A DNA stretch of 64,000 bases from Thiotrichales bacterium (GTDB taxonomy: Bacteria > Pseudomonadota > Gammaproteobacteria > Thiomicrospirales > Thiomicrospiraceae), in contig JAFGXP010000001.1 in the NCBI GenBank assembly GCA_016936535.1, positions 20,935-84,934 on the forward strand, in the 5' to 3' direction. The notes under the pieces are model-generated. The model worked only from the letters and a program-made list of their open reading frames with translations, did no database searches and was not told where the DNA came from. Of the stretch, positions 20,821 through 30,280 are shown one piece after another. Numbering within the stretch: the stretch's first letter is position 1; each line of letters starts with the position of its first letter. Made by a program: the position numbers and the translations under genes.

Positions 20821-22413
20821 TTACTCTGCACCACCAGAGCGGTTTTGTTTCATCCAATCACGCACCACCTGCTGATCTAAAAATGGGTAACGCTGTCCCT
20901 GAATCTCTTGATAATCCTCATGTCCTTTGCCGGCAATCACCAATACAATCGGCTGCAACAAATCGACACTGGCTGCACGCAGGGCAGACTCAATCGCGGC
21001 TTGGCGTTCGACAACCACTTGCGCCGCCTGCGGTCGCTGCATGCCCGCTAAAATTTGTTCAATAATCGCCTCTGGCGGTTCGGAACGAGGATTGTCTGAG
21101 GTAAGAAACACTTGGTCGGCCAGGCGTTCGGCAACCGCGCCCATTTTGGGACGTTTAAAAACATCACGATCGCCACCGCATCCAAACAGAACCCAGAGCT
21201 TCGCCTCCGGTTGGTGAGCTCGCGCCGCTATTAAGAGTTTTTCAAGGGCATCTTCTGTGTGCGCAAAATCAACCAGAACCATGGGCTGCGAAGCAACTCG
21301 CTCCATGCGCCCCACCACCGGACGCAAATGTTTTGCAGCACAGATTAAATCGGCGAGGGCAAAACCTTGCGCCGCGAGGCAGCTTAAGGCACAAAGGACA
21401 TTTTCCGCATTAAAAGCACCCAGCAAAGGCAGATCCAAATCAAAAACGTGCTGCTGGTTGTGTACTTGCAACCGCATACCTTGAGGCGTTAGCTGCAGAT
21501 GTTCGCCCGAAATACGAGATACCTCGGAAGAGATCGGTAAGACAGATTCAGTAGTCGAGTTCAGCGCATATCCCCAGAGCGCACTCGGATGATCGAGAAT
21601 CGAATGTGGATGCCCCTCGTTCAGCAACGATTGACCGACAGAATCCCGTAAATTAATCACTTTATGCTCGGCAGGGTATTGATGAAACAGTTGAACCTTT
21701 GCGGCCTCATAAGCGGCTTGACTGCCATGAAAGTCCAGATGGTCACTGGTCACTTGGGTTAAGGCTAAGGTTGAAAACTGCAGTTGCGCAATTCGGCCGA
21801 GCGCAATCGCATGTGAGCTGACTTCCATGACAGCATAACCCAACCCCAGCTCAACAAACTGTGCCAGCAAACGCTGAAGCGCAAGCCCCCCAGGCGTCGT
21901 ATTGTGGCTTTTTTGTAAAGACGACAAGGGCCCATTTCCTAAGGTGCCAATCAAACCCACCTTTTTCCCCATCGCCTCCAATAACTGCGCGGTATAGAAA
22001 GCGGTTGATGTTTTACCATTGGTACCGGTAATCCCAATGAGCGTTAACTTTTGGCTGGGGTGCTCGAAAAACCAAACGGCCAAATCCGTCAAGACGTTTG
22101 GCAACGAAGGGACATAAAGCCAGTCGGCCTTTGCGGCTCGGCACTGCGCTAATTGACCTTCCGAGGGCGCTCGGTCACTGATAATTAAAAATGCACCCCG
22201 CGCTAAAACATCGGTTAAAAAGGTTAAACCATGGTGACGCAATCCAGACAAGGCTACAAAAGCCGCGCCTGGTAAAATTTGACGCGAATCCTCGGTTAAA
22301 TCGGTCAGAAAACATTCTGTGGTTGAACGCAGACGATGACAAGTGTATCGACGTACAGAGCCTTTTATCGGCTGCGATTGCAAAAAAACCTGAAGCATCT
22401 CTAGCGATTTCAT
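20821..22413 (-). CDS. murE: UDP-MurNAc-L-Ala-D-Glu--2,6-diaminopimelate ligase MurE
   Basis: Adds meso-diaminopimelate to the stem peptide. The 530 residues include the ATP loop GITGTNGKTSTAF, HNTTPGGLALQRLL, the carbamylated-Lys region and the substrate-selectivity motif TSDNPRSEPPEAI, whose DNPR indicates diaminopimelate rather than lysine. It overlaps the ftsI stop by 4 nt (ATGA). It is a little longer than E. coli MurE (495). Confidence 0.96.
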   Translation of the reverse strand: MKSLEMLQVFLQSQPIKGSVRRYTCHRLRSTTECFLTDLTEDSRQILPGAAFVALSGLRHHGLTFLTDVLARGAFLIISDRAPSEGQLAQCRAAKADWLYVPSLPNVLTDLAVWFFEHPSQKLTLIGITGTNGKTSTAFYTAQLLEAMGKKVGLIGTLGNGPLSSLQKSHNTTPGGLALQRLLAQFVELGLGYAVMEVSSHAIALGRIAQLQFSTLALTQVTSDHLDFHGSQAAYEAAKVQLFHQYPAEHKVINLRDSVGQSLLNEGHPHSILDHPSALWGYALNSTTESVLPISSEVSRISGEHLQLTPQGMRLQVHNQQHVFDLDLPLLGAFNAENVLCALSCLAAQGFALADLICAAKHLRPVVGRMERVASQPMVLVDFAHTEDALEKLLIAARAHQPEAKLWVLFGCGGDRDVFKRPKMGAVAERLADQVFLTSDNPRSEPPEAIIEQILAGMQRPQAAQVVVERQAAIESALRAASVDLLQPIVLVIAGKGHEDYQEIQGQRYPFLDQQVVRDWMKQNRSGGAE

Positions 22414-24422
22414 CGCTGCTCTCTCTGCGTAAGCTGGGCAGTCTTCATACTGTTACTGTGTGGCTGGATTGGTAACTCGGGTAACTCCTGCCAATCCGGC
22501 GCAACTTTACGTAGGCGTAACGCATGCGTCATGACTTCTTGAAAGACTGGAGCGGCAACTAGGCCACCGTAATATTTGCCACGTGAGGGTTCATCAATCG
22601 CCACCACCATCACCATATCGGGATTAGAGGCTGGCACCAACCCTGCAAACAAGGAAATATAGGTGTTTTCTTCATAGCCGCCCTTACCAGATACCTTGTG
22701 AGAGGTTCCTGTTTTACCCGCTACTTGATAACCAGGAATCATGGCCAAGGGCGCGGTTCCGCCAGGCGCAGCCACTTTTTTCATCATTTCAAGCATTTGA
22801 TTCGCCGCTTGAGCGGAAAAAATCTGCTTAGCAACGGGCGCTTCATCGGCCGCCATCTTAAACATTTGCGGCTCAATTAATTTGCCTTGGTTAGCAAATA
22901 CGGTATAGGCCCGCGCCAAATTCAATAAGTTGAGATTTAATCCGTAACCGTAAGAACTGGTCGCTTGATCAATTTTTCGCCATAGATTCACCGGCTTTAA
23001 AAAGCCATTCGTCTCCCCAGGAAGATAGGTCATGGTTCCATCCTGAAACCCCAACTGCTTGAGCAAGTCATGCTGAACTTCAGCCGACATCATAAACGCC
23101 ACCTTGGCGGTGCCAATATTACTCGATTTCTGAATAATCTCTTGTGGTGTCAAAATACCATGCCGAGAAGTATCTTTAATCACGCTGCCCTGAACACGCA
23201 AAAAACCGCTACCGGTATCAATTTTTGAATCAACGTCGATCACCCCTTCATCCAAGGCTTTGGTAAGAATGAACGGCTTAATGGTGGAGCCCGGTTCCAT
23301 TAAATCCGCAATCACTCGATTGCGAATGCCTGGCCCGTGCCGCTTGGAAACATCGTTGACATTAAAACTTGGTAAGCTGGCCATAGCCAACACTTCACCG
23401 GTTTTCGCATCCAACACGACCGCGCTTGCACTTTTCGGCTGATGTTTGTACATCACTTCTTTAAGTGCTTTATAAGTTAAATACTGAATATTTTGATCCA
23501 AACTGAGCATCAGAGGATGACCATCTTGCTCTTGCGTTAGGGTGCCCAGCAGGTTAATTACATTGCCTTTGACATCTTTTACCACGCGTTTTTTGCCATT
23601 TTGCTCGCTTAAGTGGCGATTGTAGGCCAGTTCAATTCCTTCAATGCCCAATCCATCAATATTGGTATAACCCAATAAATTGGCCATACTTTCGCCATTT
23701 GGATAATAACGTTTGTATTCCGTGCTGAGATAAACGTGCGGTAAACGCAGTTGCTCCACTTTTTGTTGAAAATCAGGGGTGAGACCGCGTTTGACAAACA
23801 TATGACGGCGTTTTTGATTGGCATAGGTTTTTGCACGTAAAGACTGCACAGGCATATTGAGAAGCTGCGCTAAACGATCAAGTGTGTAAATGAAGCGTTC
23901 AATTTCCGCATGATTCACCCACAAGGAAGTGTGCTCCTTTTTCACGCTAATCTGGCGTTTAATCCCTTCGTAGGTTGTTTGATAACTGTGCTCGGTTTTT
24001 TTCAGATAAATACCGGGAACCCCAAGCGCTTCAATCCGCTTCGACAGATCCTCACTGGGAACATAGCGAATAAAACTGAGTTTACGGTCCTTGTTTTGCT
24101 TGGCAAGTTGCAACAGTTGGGCATTGCTTAATTGCAAGAGTTCGAGGAGTTGCTGATAGTTTGTCTCATTTTTTACAATCTGCTTGGGATCGATTTCAAC
24201 CGCTACCATCGGCGTACTCATTGCCAATAAATTGCCGTGGCGGTCATAAATTTGCCCACGCACCCCGGGAACCTGATAGGTTCGAACATGGCGATCATCG
24301 GCCAGCTCCCGATACTCTTCAGCACGGAGAACTTGGGTCACAAAGGCTTGCGTCAGCAAAATCCCCATCATCACCACAATCAGAAAAAAAATGACGATTT
24401 CACGATTGAGATATTTACTCAC
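22410..24422 (-). CDS. ftsI: Divisome transpeptidase FtsI (PBP3)
   Basis: Septal peptidoglycan transpeptidase anchored by one N-terminal membrane segment (IVIFFLIVVMMGILLTQAFV). The GTG at 24422, overlapping the ftsL stop as GTGAGTAA, is the better start; a TTG at 24446 in the same frame has no ribosome-binding site. Catalytic motifs are complete: SxxK in MEPGSTIKPF, SxN in QKSSNIGTAK, KTG in VAGKTGTSHK. The length, 670 residues from this GTG, is longer than E. coli FtsI (588), mainly in the N-terminal pedestal (about 100-230). Confidence 0.95.
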   Translation of the reverse strand: MSKYLNREIVIFFLIVVMMGILLTQAFVTQVLRAEEYRELADDRHVRTYQVPGVRGQIYDRHGNLLAMSTPMVAVEIDPKQIVKNETNYQQLLELLQLSNAQLLQLAKQNKDRKLSFIRYVPSEDLSKRIEALGVPGIYLKKTEHSYQTTYEGIKRQISVKKEHTSLWVNHAEIERFIYTLDRLAQLLNMPVQSLRAKTYANQKRRHMFVKRGLTPDFQQKVEQLRLPHVYLSTEYKRYYPNGESMANLLGYTNIDGLGIEGIELAYNRHLSEQNGKKRVVKDVKGNVINLLGTLTQEQDGHPLMLSLDQNIQYLTYKALKEVMYKHQPKSASAVVLDAKTGEVLAMASLPSFNVNDVSKRHGPGIRNRVIADLMEPGSTIKPFILTKALDEGVIDVDSKIDTGSGFLRVQGSVIKDTSRHGILTPQEIIQKSSNIGTAKVAFMMSAEVQHDLLKQLGFQDGTMTYLPGETNGFLKPVNLWRKIDQATSSYGYGLNLNLLNLARAYTVFANQGKLIEPQMFKMAADEAPVAKQIFSAQAANQMLEMMKKVAAPGGTAPLAMIPGYQVAGKTGTSHKVSGKGGYEENTYISLFAGLVPASNPDMVMVVAIDEPSRGKYYGGLVAAPVFQEVMTHALRLRKVAPDWQELPELPIQPHSNSMKTAQLTQREQR

Positions 24423-24738
24423 GCTCGGGCGCCTTATCCATGACAAAAATTGTCTGTTTATGCACTTGATTACTGACCATCTTCAGTCTTTCTTTGGCAA
24501 TCCGCTCAACATTGGCCGGCGAACTTAAATGCATTTTTTCCAACATCAATTCGCCCCAAGTATGGCGCGCGGCAACCAGTTTATCGACATTTTGGTAATA
24601 CTCTTTTTGAATGCCTCGTACCTGATGCGACAGGTAAATATTGGTAAAGAGTAAGGCAAGCAAAAGCAGCACTAACAGGCTGAATAAAAAAAGCCCACTC
24701 GGTTTAGGGGAACGCAAGTGAGCAGGGTTAGATGACAT
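24415..24738 (-). CDS. ftsL: Cell division protein FtsL
   Basis: Small bitopic divisome protein that pairs with FtsB and FtsQ and helps activate FtsWI. The ATG at 24738 has GGAGA upstream; a TTG two codons earlier is less likely. Product of 107 residues: short cytoplasmic tail, one membrane segment (GLFLFSLLVLLLLALLFTNIYL, about 15-36) and a periplasmic coiled coil with heptad Leu. Assigned by size, topology and position just before ftsI, since FtsL sequences diverge strongly. Confidence 0.9.
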   Translation of the reverse strand: MSSNPAHLRSPKPSGLFLFSLLVLLLLALLFTNIYLSHQVRGIQKEYYQNVDKLVAARHTWGELMLEKMHLSSPANVERIAKERLKMVSNQVHKQTIFVMDKAPERE

Positions 24739-24773
24739 CCTCAATCTCTCCGTCTAATTGACCAAAGCCACCA

Positions 24774-24798
24774 CACCCAACCCAAAAAGGGTTGAGTG
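24774..24798 (-). promoter_or_regulatory. Hairpin between ftsZ and ftsL
   Basis: Inverted repeat of 10 bp with one mismatch (24774-24783 with 24789-24798; inner 6 bp perfect, loop of five T on the minus strand), starting 16 nt after the ftsZ stop. No T-run follows the second arm, so full termination is unlikely. It could protect the 3' end of ftsZ mRNA or lower expression of ftsL and the genes after it. Confidence 0.5.
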
Positions 24799-24813
24799 CA
24801 GCAAAAACCGTCT

Positions 24814-26247
24814 TTAATCTTTTTGACGACGCAGGAAGGCAGGAATGTCTAGGAGATCACGCTTGCCGTAACGATCATTTACCAAATTGGCCATGCTACC
24901 GGCTTGCGCACTCGCGGCTTGCGTTTCGACTTCACGAAGGCTCATCGCAGGTTGCGCATTGCTATGCATCTGCATAGCATGCTGTCCCATATAAGCATCG
25001 GCTACTGGGGCAGCCACAGACGGATTGGCCTGCATTGTCGGCGCACTACCATAAGCGTTTACCGACTGATGCTGTGAATAGTTAGGCTGCTGGTGCGTAG
25101 TCTGTCCATTTTGGTTCATGGCGGCCGCTTGCGGGTTTGCAGAATAGGCTTGACTCATTTCAGGCTGGGCAAAATTTTGCGCACCAGGGTTATGACCAAA
25201 CTGGGTAGCGGTTTGCTGCTGCATATGATTTACCGCACTGTTCAACCCCATTGGACGGCTTTGCTGCGGCTGCTGGTTGACATCTTGACGACGACTGAGA
25301 CCGGTAGCCACAACCGTGACCCGAATTTCGTCATTCATACTTTCATCTAAAGAGTTACCAATAATGACTTTGGCATCCGGAGCCGCAACCTGATCAATGA
25401 CGTCGCCCACCGCATTAAACTCGCTAATGGTCAAGTTAGGGCCACTGGTTACGTTAATCAAAATGCCTTTTGCGCCCGACACTTCAATGTCATCCAATAA
25501 CGGATGCGCAATCGCTTTTTTGGTCGCTTTGATTGCGCGATCATCACCCGTGGCATAACCCACACCCATTAACGCCATTCCACGTTCGGACATCACCGTG
25601 CGCAAATCTTCAAAATCGACGTTGATTAAGCCCGGACGCGTGACCAGTTCCGTAATCCCCTGCACCGCGCTCAGTAAAATTTCGTTGGCATAATTAAACG
25701 CATTACTTAGGGTAAAGTCATCCCCCACGATTTGCTGAAGCTTGTCATTGGGAATGGTAATCAGTGAATCCACATGCTGAGAAAGCTCTTCGATTCCCGC
25801 CTTGGCCGCCGCGCCACGACGCTCGTAAGAAAACGGCTTACTGACCACCCCAACAACCAAAACGCCCATCTCACGTGCTAATTGTGCCACCACGGGTGCC
25901 GAGCCAGTACCCGTTCCTCCGCCCATGCCTGCGGCAAGAAACAGCATGTCTGCACCTTCGATTTCACGCTTAATCATTTCCAAAGAATCGCGTGTGGCCA
26001 TCCGCCCTTTCTCAGGATCAGCACCGGCTCCCAAGCCTTTTTCGCCAAGCTGGATGCGCTTTTGCACCCGCGAATGGGCAAGGGCTTGTGCATCGGTATT
26101 CGCCACAATGAAATCCACGCCTTCGATGGTGTTCTCCATCATAAAATTAACGGCATTACCGCCACCGCCACCTAAACCAATGACTTTGATCACCGGCATA
26201 CCGGCTTGGCGAATGTTTCCTGGGGTGTCTTCGGAAATAAATTTCAT
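24814..26247 (-). CDS. ftsZ: Cell division GTPase FtsZ
   Basis: Tubulin-like GTPase that forms the Z-ring. Globular domain about 1-325: KVIGLGGGGGNAVNFM, NTDAQAL, the tubulin signature GMGGGTGTGSAPVVA, NFDxxD-type VDFEDLRTVM. A long Gln/Asn/Met-rich disordered linker follows (about 330-460), then the conserved C-terminal peptide RDLLDIPAFLRRQ that binds FtsA and ZipA. All residues needed for function seem intact. Its position between rsmH and ftsL is highly unusual; the normal place is after ftsA near the end of the dcw cluster. Whether a second ftsZ exists outside the window cannot be judged here. Confidence 0.97.
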   Translation of the reverse strand: MKFISEDTPGNIRQAGMPVIKVIGLGGGGGNAVNFMMENTIEGVDFIVANTDAQALAHSRVQKRIQLGEKGLGAGADPEKGRMATRDSLEMIKREIEGADMLFLAAGMGGGTGTGSAPVVAQLAREMGVLVVGVVSKPFSYERRGAAAKAGIEELSQHVDSLITIPNDKLQQIVGDDFTLSNAFNYANEILLSAVQGITELVTRPGLINVDFEDLRTVMSERGMALMGVGYATGDDRAIKATKKAIAHPLLDDIEVSGAKGILINVTSGPNLTISEFNAVGDVIDQVAAPDAKVIIGNSLDESMNDEIRVTVVATGLSRRQDVNQQPQQSRPMGLNSAVNHMQQQTATQFGHNPGAQNFAQPEMSQAYSANPQAAAMNQNGQTTHQQPNYSQHQSVNAYGSAPTMQANPSVAAPVADAYMGQHAMQMHSNAQPAMSLREVETQAASAQAGSMANLVNDRYGKRDLLDIPAFLRRQKD

Positions 26248-26312
26248 GTTTCTAACCTCTGTCTGTTGTCACTCAATCGCGCTGAGCGAGGGTGTTAATC
26301 TTGTTTGGTTGT

Positions 26313-27263
26313 TTAAAGGAGTGTCGGGGTCGCAAGCCGTTGCGCAACCCGCAACACGGCACTGCGTGAGCGGGCATTGAGTTCGCATTCCTGCTCACTC
26401 GGAAAAATCGGTTTACCTATCCGTTGCAAAAGCGGTTCTATCACCTCAATCTGCACCGGTGAATCTGGAAAAAGATCGCGAATCATCGACTGATCACGCA
26501 TAAACACTTTGACAATCCGATCTTCCAAAGAATGGAAGCTGATTACTGCCAAACGGCCTTCTGGCGCTAAAACAGTGAGGGCGGCCTCCAGCACGTTTTT
26601 TAAGACCTCTAACTCACGATTAACGGCGATGCGAATCGCTTGAAACGTGCGCGTGGCAGGGTGTTTATGCTTGTCTTTTTTAGGTGAGGCACGCTCAACC
26701 AAATCGGCAAGCTGTTTCGTAGTGTCTAAAGCGCCGGCGGCAGTGGCTTCTTTAATGACTCGGGCAATCCGTCCAGAGAAGCGTTCTTCTCCATAATTTT
26801 GCAGAACCAGCTTGAGTGTTTTCTCATCCACTTGCACCAACCACTCGCGTGCGCTCAAACCCTGATTTGGGTTCATGCGCATATCCAATGGACCGTTACG
26901 CATAAAACTAAAGCCGCGTTCGGCTTGGTCTAATTGAGGGGATGAGACGCCTAAATCCAGCAATAAACCGTCAATTTTGCCGCTCAGCCCTCGCGCTTGA
27001 CAGTAGTCATCTAAGTGTTCAAAACTGCCATAAATCATCTCAAATCGCGGATCAACAAAATGCGTTTGCGCATAGGCAACCGCTTCTGGATCTTGATCGA
27101 TGGCCAACAACCGGCCGTTTGGCCCTAATTGTTTTAGAATTTCGCTAGAATGGCCTCCGCGACCAAAAGTGCCATCAATGTAAACGCCATCGGGTTTAAT
27201 GTTTAACGCACAGAGGGATTCGGAAAGCAGTACTGAAAAGTGCGCATTGTCACTGGCGTTCAT
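26313..27263 (-). CDS. rsmH: 16S rRNA (cytosine(1402)-N(4))-methyltransferase RsmH (MraW)
   Basis: Methylates N4 of C1402 in the ribosomal P site; RsmI (31.1 kb) modifies the ribose of the same nucleotide. The 316 residues contain VYIDGTFGRGGHSSEIL (SAM motif), AIDQDPEAVAYA, GLLLDLGVSSPQLD, and the C-terminal FHSLEDRIVKVFM. Second gene of the dcw operon, 79 nt after mraZ. Confidence 0.97.
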   Translation of the reverse strand: MNASDNAHFSVLLSESLCALNIKPDGVYIDGTFGRGGHSSEILKQLGPNGRLLAIDQDPEAVAYAQTHFVDPRFEMIYGSFEHLDDYCQARGLSGKIDGLLLDLGVSSPQLDQAERGFSFMRNGPLDMRMNPNQGLSAREWLVQVDEKTLKLVLQNYGEERFSGRIARVIKEATAAGALDTTKQLADLVERASPKKDKHKHPATRTFQAIRIAVNRELEVLKNVLEAALTVLAPEGRLAVISFHSLEDRIVKVFMRDQSMIRDLFPDSPVQIEVIEPLLQRIGKPIFPSEQECELNARSRSAVLRVAQRLATPTLL

Positions 27264-27342
27264 AACTTCGTCTTTTTATTAAATATTCACAGGATTTTAT
27301 GAGATGAGGCCCAACGCCTTTTTCATCGCCATTTTGAGCATT

Positions 27343-27798
27343 TTAAAAACTTAAATCACCCAACATTTCGGACATAGCCGGCAAATCAATTTCTTGCAGA
27401 ATGTCTGAGCAAGTGGCTTCCCAAGCATTTTTATCCCACAACTCCAACTTCTTGCCTTGACCAACCAAAACCGATTCCTTAAGTATTTGCGCATAACTAA
27501 GCTGCTCTTTACTCATCAGAATCCGTCCCTGAGCATCCATCACCTGCTCCACCGCTCGTCCAACAAAAATCCGCTGAAGGTTGCGGACTGCGTGATTCGC
27601 ATTTGGCAACGCCATTATTTGATTTTCCAATGCGCGCCAATCGTGGTAGGGATAAAGCGCCAAGCATTTCGCGGTTAAATCCAACGCAATCACCAGCGTC
27701 GAGTTATGCTCCTGATCCAAATAATCGCGGAACTTTTTCGGCACAGCGAGACGCCCTTTGGTATCCACATTCAGGTTGTAGCTGCCTCGAAAAAACAC
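27343..27798 (-). CDS. mraZ: Transcriptional regulator MraZ
   Basis: AbrB-like DNA-binding protein that represses its own dcw promoter. The frame opens with a GTG at 27798 and reads MFFRGSYNLNVDTKGRLAVPKKF; 151 residues with the two tandem MraZ repeats (DTKGRLAVPKKFR near 11-23 and DAQGRILMSKEQL near 87-99). Its likely binding sites, three repeats with 10-bp period, lie just upstream at 27805-27830. Confidence 0.96.
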   Translation of the reverse strand: MFFRGSYNLNVDTKGRLAVPKKFRDYLDQEHNSTLVIALDLTAKCLALYPYHDWRALENQIMALPNANHAVRNLQRIFVGRAVEQVMDAQGRILMSKEQLSYAQILKESVLVGQGKKLELWDKNAWEATCSDILQEIDLPAMSEMLGDLSF

Positions 27799-27804
27799 CT
27801 AATT

Positions 27805-27830
27805 CACCACTTTTCGCCACTTTGCCCCAC
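27805..27830 (-). promoter_or_regulatory. Triple direct-repeat MraZ operator
   Basis: On the minus strand the units GTGGGG, GTGGCG and GTGGTG start exactly 10 nt apart (27830, 27820, 27810). Known MraZ operators are three or so TGGGN units separated by 5 nt, lying between the dcw promoter and mraZ, as here. Only the first unit matches TGGGG perfectly. They follow the predicted transcription start by a few nucleotides, consistent with autorepression. Confidence 0.8.
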
Positions 27831-27841
27831 AATTTGAACTA

Positions 27842-27870
27842 ACTATATTCATCCGTTGTGCCAGTGTCAA
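27842..27870 (-). promoter_or_regulatory. Sigma70 promoter of the dcw operon
   Basis: Minus strand: perfect -35 TTGACA (27865-27870), 17-nt spacer and -10 TATAGT (27842-27847). The expected start of transcription is near 27835, just before the MraZ operator. It would drive mraZ through murG. Confidence 0.85.
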
Positions 27871-28444
27871 CTCAGGCTTAAATCTAAAATTCTTTTATAT
27901 GACAACAACTTAGCTAGTTAAAATTGTTTACAGCCTTAATCAACTTTTTAATTTCCCCAATTTTTTCATGCACTTATTCCAAAGTCTAAAACATCCCCTT
28001 AAAGCAACTCGCAAACTTGACAAATCAAACACCGGCCTTACTTCAGACTGGCACCCTCTTAAAAAAACACTCTATATAGAATTATTAAAAAACAAAACAC
28101 TATATGTAGTATAAAAAACCAATACCAAAAAAAAATTAAGATTTTCTTCATTTTTTTTGAATTGCATTAAAAAGTCTATTTTTGCTACAGATTTCAAGTA
28201 TGTGTGGAGGATTGCAAAGCGCTGGACCAATAAGGGTCAATCTGCAGAGAAAAATCGTCTTTAAATGCTTCAAAAGAGATGAATAACGACAAAAAATTAA
28301 CTTAATACCAAAAAAGGAAAGCAACAAAAGGACGGTGGGGAATTTTCCCAAAAATAAAGCAACAAGAGGTAAAAAGGAAAACAAAAGAGAAGAATAAGAG
28401 AAGGAAAGAAAATAAGAAATAACGACACAAAAAATGGAAAAAAT
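27871..28444. other. AT-rich intergenic stretch between dcw promoter and rnpB
   Basis: 574 nt with no convincing gene. The left half is generally AT-rich. The right part (about 28281-28440) is almost only purines on the plus strand, so that minus-strand transcripts past the rnpB 3' end would be pyrimidine-rich. Three overlapping minus-strand frames here run into rnpB and have low-complexity Phe/Leu/Ser composition, so they are not called. Confidence 0.6.
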
Positions 28445-28845
<401 letters not shown>

Positions 28846-28847
28846 TT

Positions 28848-28876
28848 TTAATAAACACAGCGAAACTTTCTTTCAA
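28848..28876 (-). promoter_or_regulatory. Sigma70 promoter of rnpB
   Basis: Minus strand: -35 TTGAAA (28871-28876), 17-nt spacer, -10 TATTAA (28848-28853). The start is predicted around 28841-28845, agreeing with the 5' end inferred from helix P1. Confidence 0.8.
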
Positions 28877-28931
28877 GTGGACAGTCGGCCTGATTCGCCG
28901 GCAAAAACGCCAATAACGTCACGATCAAAAA

Positions 28932-30200
28932 TTACTCTTTGGGGAGCTGGGTGTACAAAGCTTTAGCAAGCTGATTACGATATCGATAGGGTACCGGTTG
29001 ATTCGCCAAAAACACAAATGGCCACCATTGCTGACGATAATAAAAATAGCCAGCCAAGGTACTGACCCCAACCAAAGAACCGGATTTTGCAAAAACTCCA
29101 GGTTCAATTTCAGGTAAAAGTTCACGCCAAGGGCTTAATGCCTGTAACACCTGCCAAAGCTGATGAGCACTGAGTCGATTTTGTCGGGATAAACCCGCTC
29201 CATCAACCAAGCGAACCTGCTGAGCATCCCAACCAAACTGATGCTGCAAGGCTTGAGCATAATAAGTCGAAACCGCCGCCGCCTGTGCCGGCAAATGGGT
29301 TTTCTCCGCGACCAAATTCAGCGCTAGCTGATTGGCAATGAAGTTGGTCGAGTAGCGCAGCATCGCCGAGATAACCTGCGCTAAATTTTTTTGATTCGCG
29401 TGCTGATAGTGCACGCTTGCTGGAGTCACAGGCGAAACCGGCATTTGTCGCAAGGTCTCATCCAAGACCTCAATACCTTGCTGCCGCAGGAAAAAAATCA
29501 GCAATTCAGCGGCATATTGCTGATTCCGCGCTGGATCAGTGCCTGTATTAATCCGCTCGTCCTGACCATCCTTTAAACGCAAGCCAGCGTCTTTGATGAT
29601 CTGCAATGCGGTCGGAGTAATGGGGGTTTGCGGTTCGGCTGAAAGCCACTGCCCGTGTTTTTTAAGCACATGCAGACTGTTAAAATTGGCGCTAAATGCA
29701 CTATTGATAGCATCATATGGATTCAAGCTTTCGCCGGTACCGGGTAAACGAATCGCTTCTGCATACCAGCGATTCGCCATCTGCAAGTAAGCCAATTGAT
29801 AAATTCCTTGCGCTCGTAAACGCTTGGCCAATTCGATGGCGATGCGCGCTAACTCTTCTGAAACCAAAAAAGGATCACCTGAGCTCTGTAGATGTAAGAC
29901 GGCTTGGCCATTAGGATGAATATGCACCTTAAATTCCGTCACAAAATGATGGTCAGCTCCCCAGTGTTGCAAGGCTAATAAGGCCGTAATCAATTTGGTG
30001 GTTGAAGCCGGAATCAGTGCTTGTTGTGCTGCATCAGCAAAAAGCGGTTTCCCATTGGGCTCTGCGACCAACAAAGCGGCTGGAGCCAAAGTTTGATAAA
30101 ACGCAAATTCTTTTCCCGAAAATGTTGTTTGTGGCGGTGCCGCCAGCGCAGGCATCAGCCAAAGAAAGCTTGCACCTAACCCCATCTTTATCTTCATCAT
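28932..30200 (-). CDS. dacB: D-alanyl-D-alanine carboxypeptidase/endopeptidase, PBP4 (S13) family
   Basis: Periplasmic enzyme that removes terminal D-Ala and cleaves cross-links. Signal peptide MGLGASFLWLMPALAAP. Catalytic triad motifs: SxxK in IPASTTKLITA (about 60-70), SxN in RYSTNFIANQL, KSG in VFAKSGSLVGV. At 422 residues it is shorter than E. coli PBP4 (477), mainly in the inserted domains II and III. It is divergent from rsmJ, and its start region has no strong ribosome-binding site; two ATGs in tandem are possible starts. Confidence 0.92.
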   Translation of the reverse strand: MMKIKMGLGASFLWLMPALAAPPQTTFSGKEFAFYQTLAPAALLVAEPNGKPLFADAAQQALIPASTTKLITALLALQHWGADHHFVTEFKVHIHPNGQAVLHLQSSGDPFLVSEELARIAIELAKRLRAQGIYQLAYLQMANRWYAEAIRLPGTGESLNPYDAINSAFSANFNSLHVLKKHGQWLSAEPQTPITPTALQIIKDAGLRLKDGQDERINTGTDPARNQQYAAELLIFFLRQQGIEVLDETLRQMPVSPVTPASVHYQHANQKNLAQVISAMLRYSTNFIANQLALNLVAEKTHLPAQAAAVSTYYAQALQHQFGWDAQQVRLVDGAGLSRQNRLSAHQLWQVLQALSPWRELLPEIEPGVFAKSGSLVGVSTLAGYFYYRQQWWPFVFLANQPVPYRYRNQLAKALYTQLPKE

Positions 30201-30280
30201 TTTGTTACCGAGTATCCAGCCAACGCCAATTCTTTTATCATAGTTCTCTTTTTATCACCTTTGCCGAACAGGAGCTTACC

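Noticed and set aside
30002..30280. N-terminal extension of the rsmJ frame
   Set aside because: Antisense to the start of dacB; the TTG at 30281 with AGGAG at proper spacing gives the family length.
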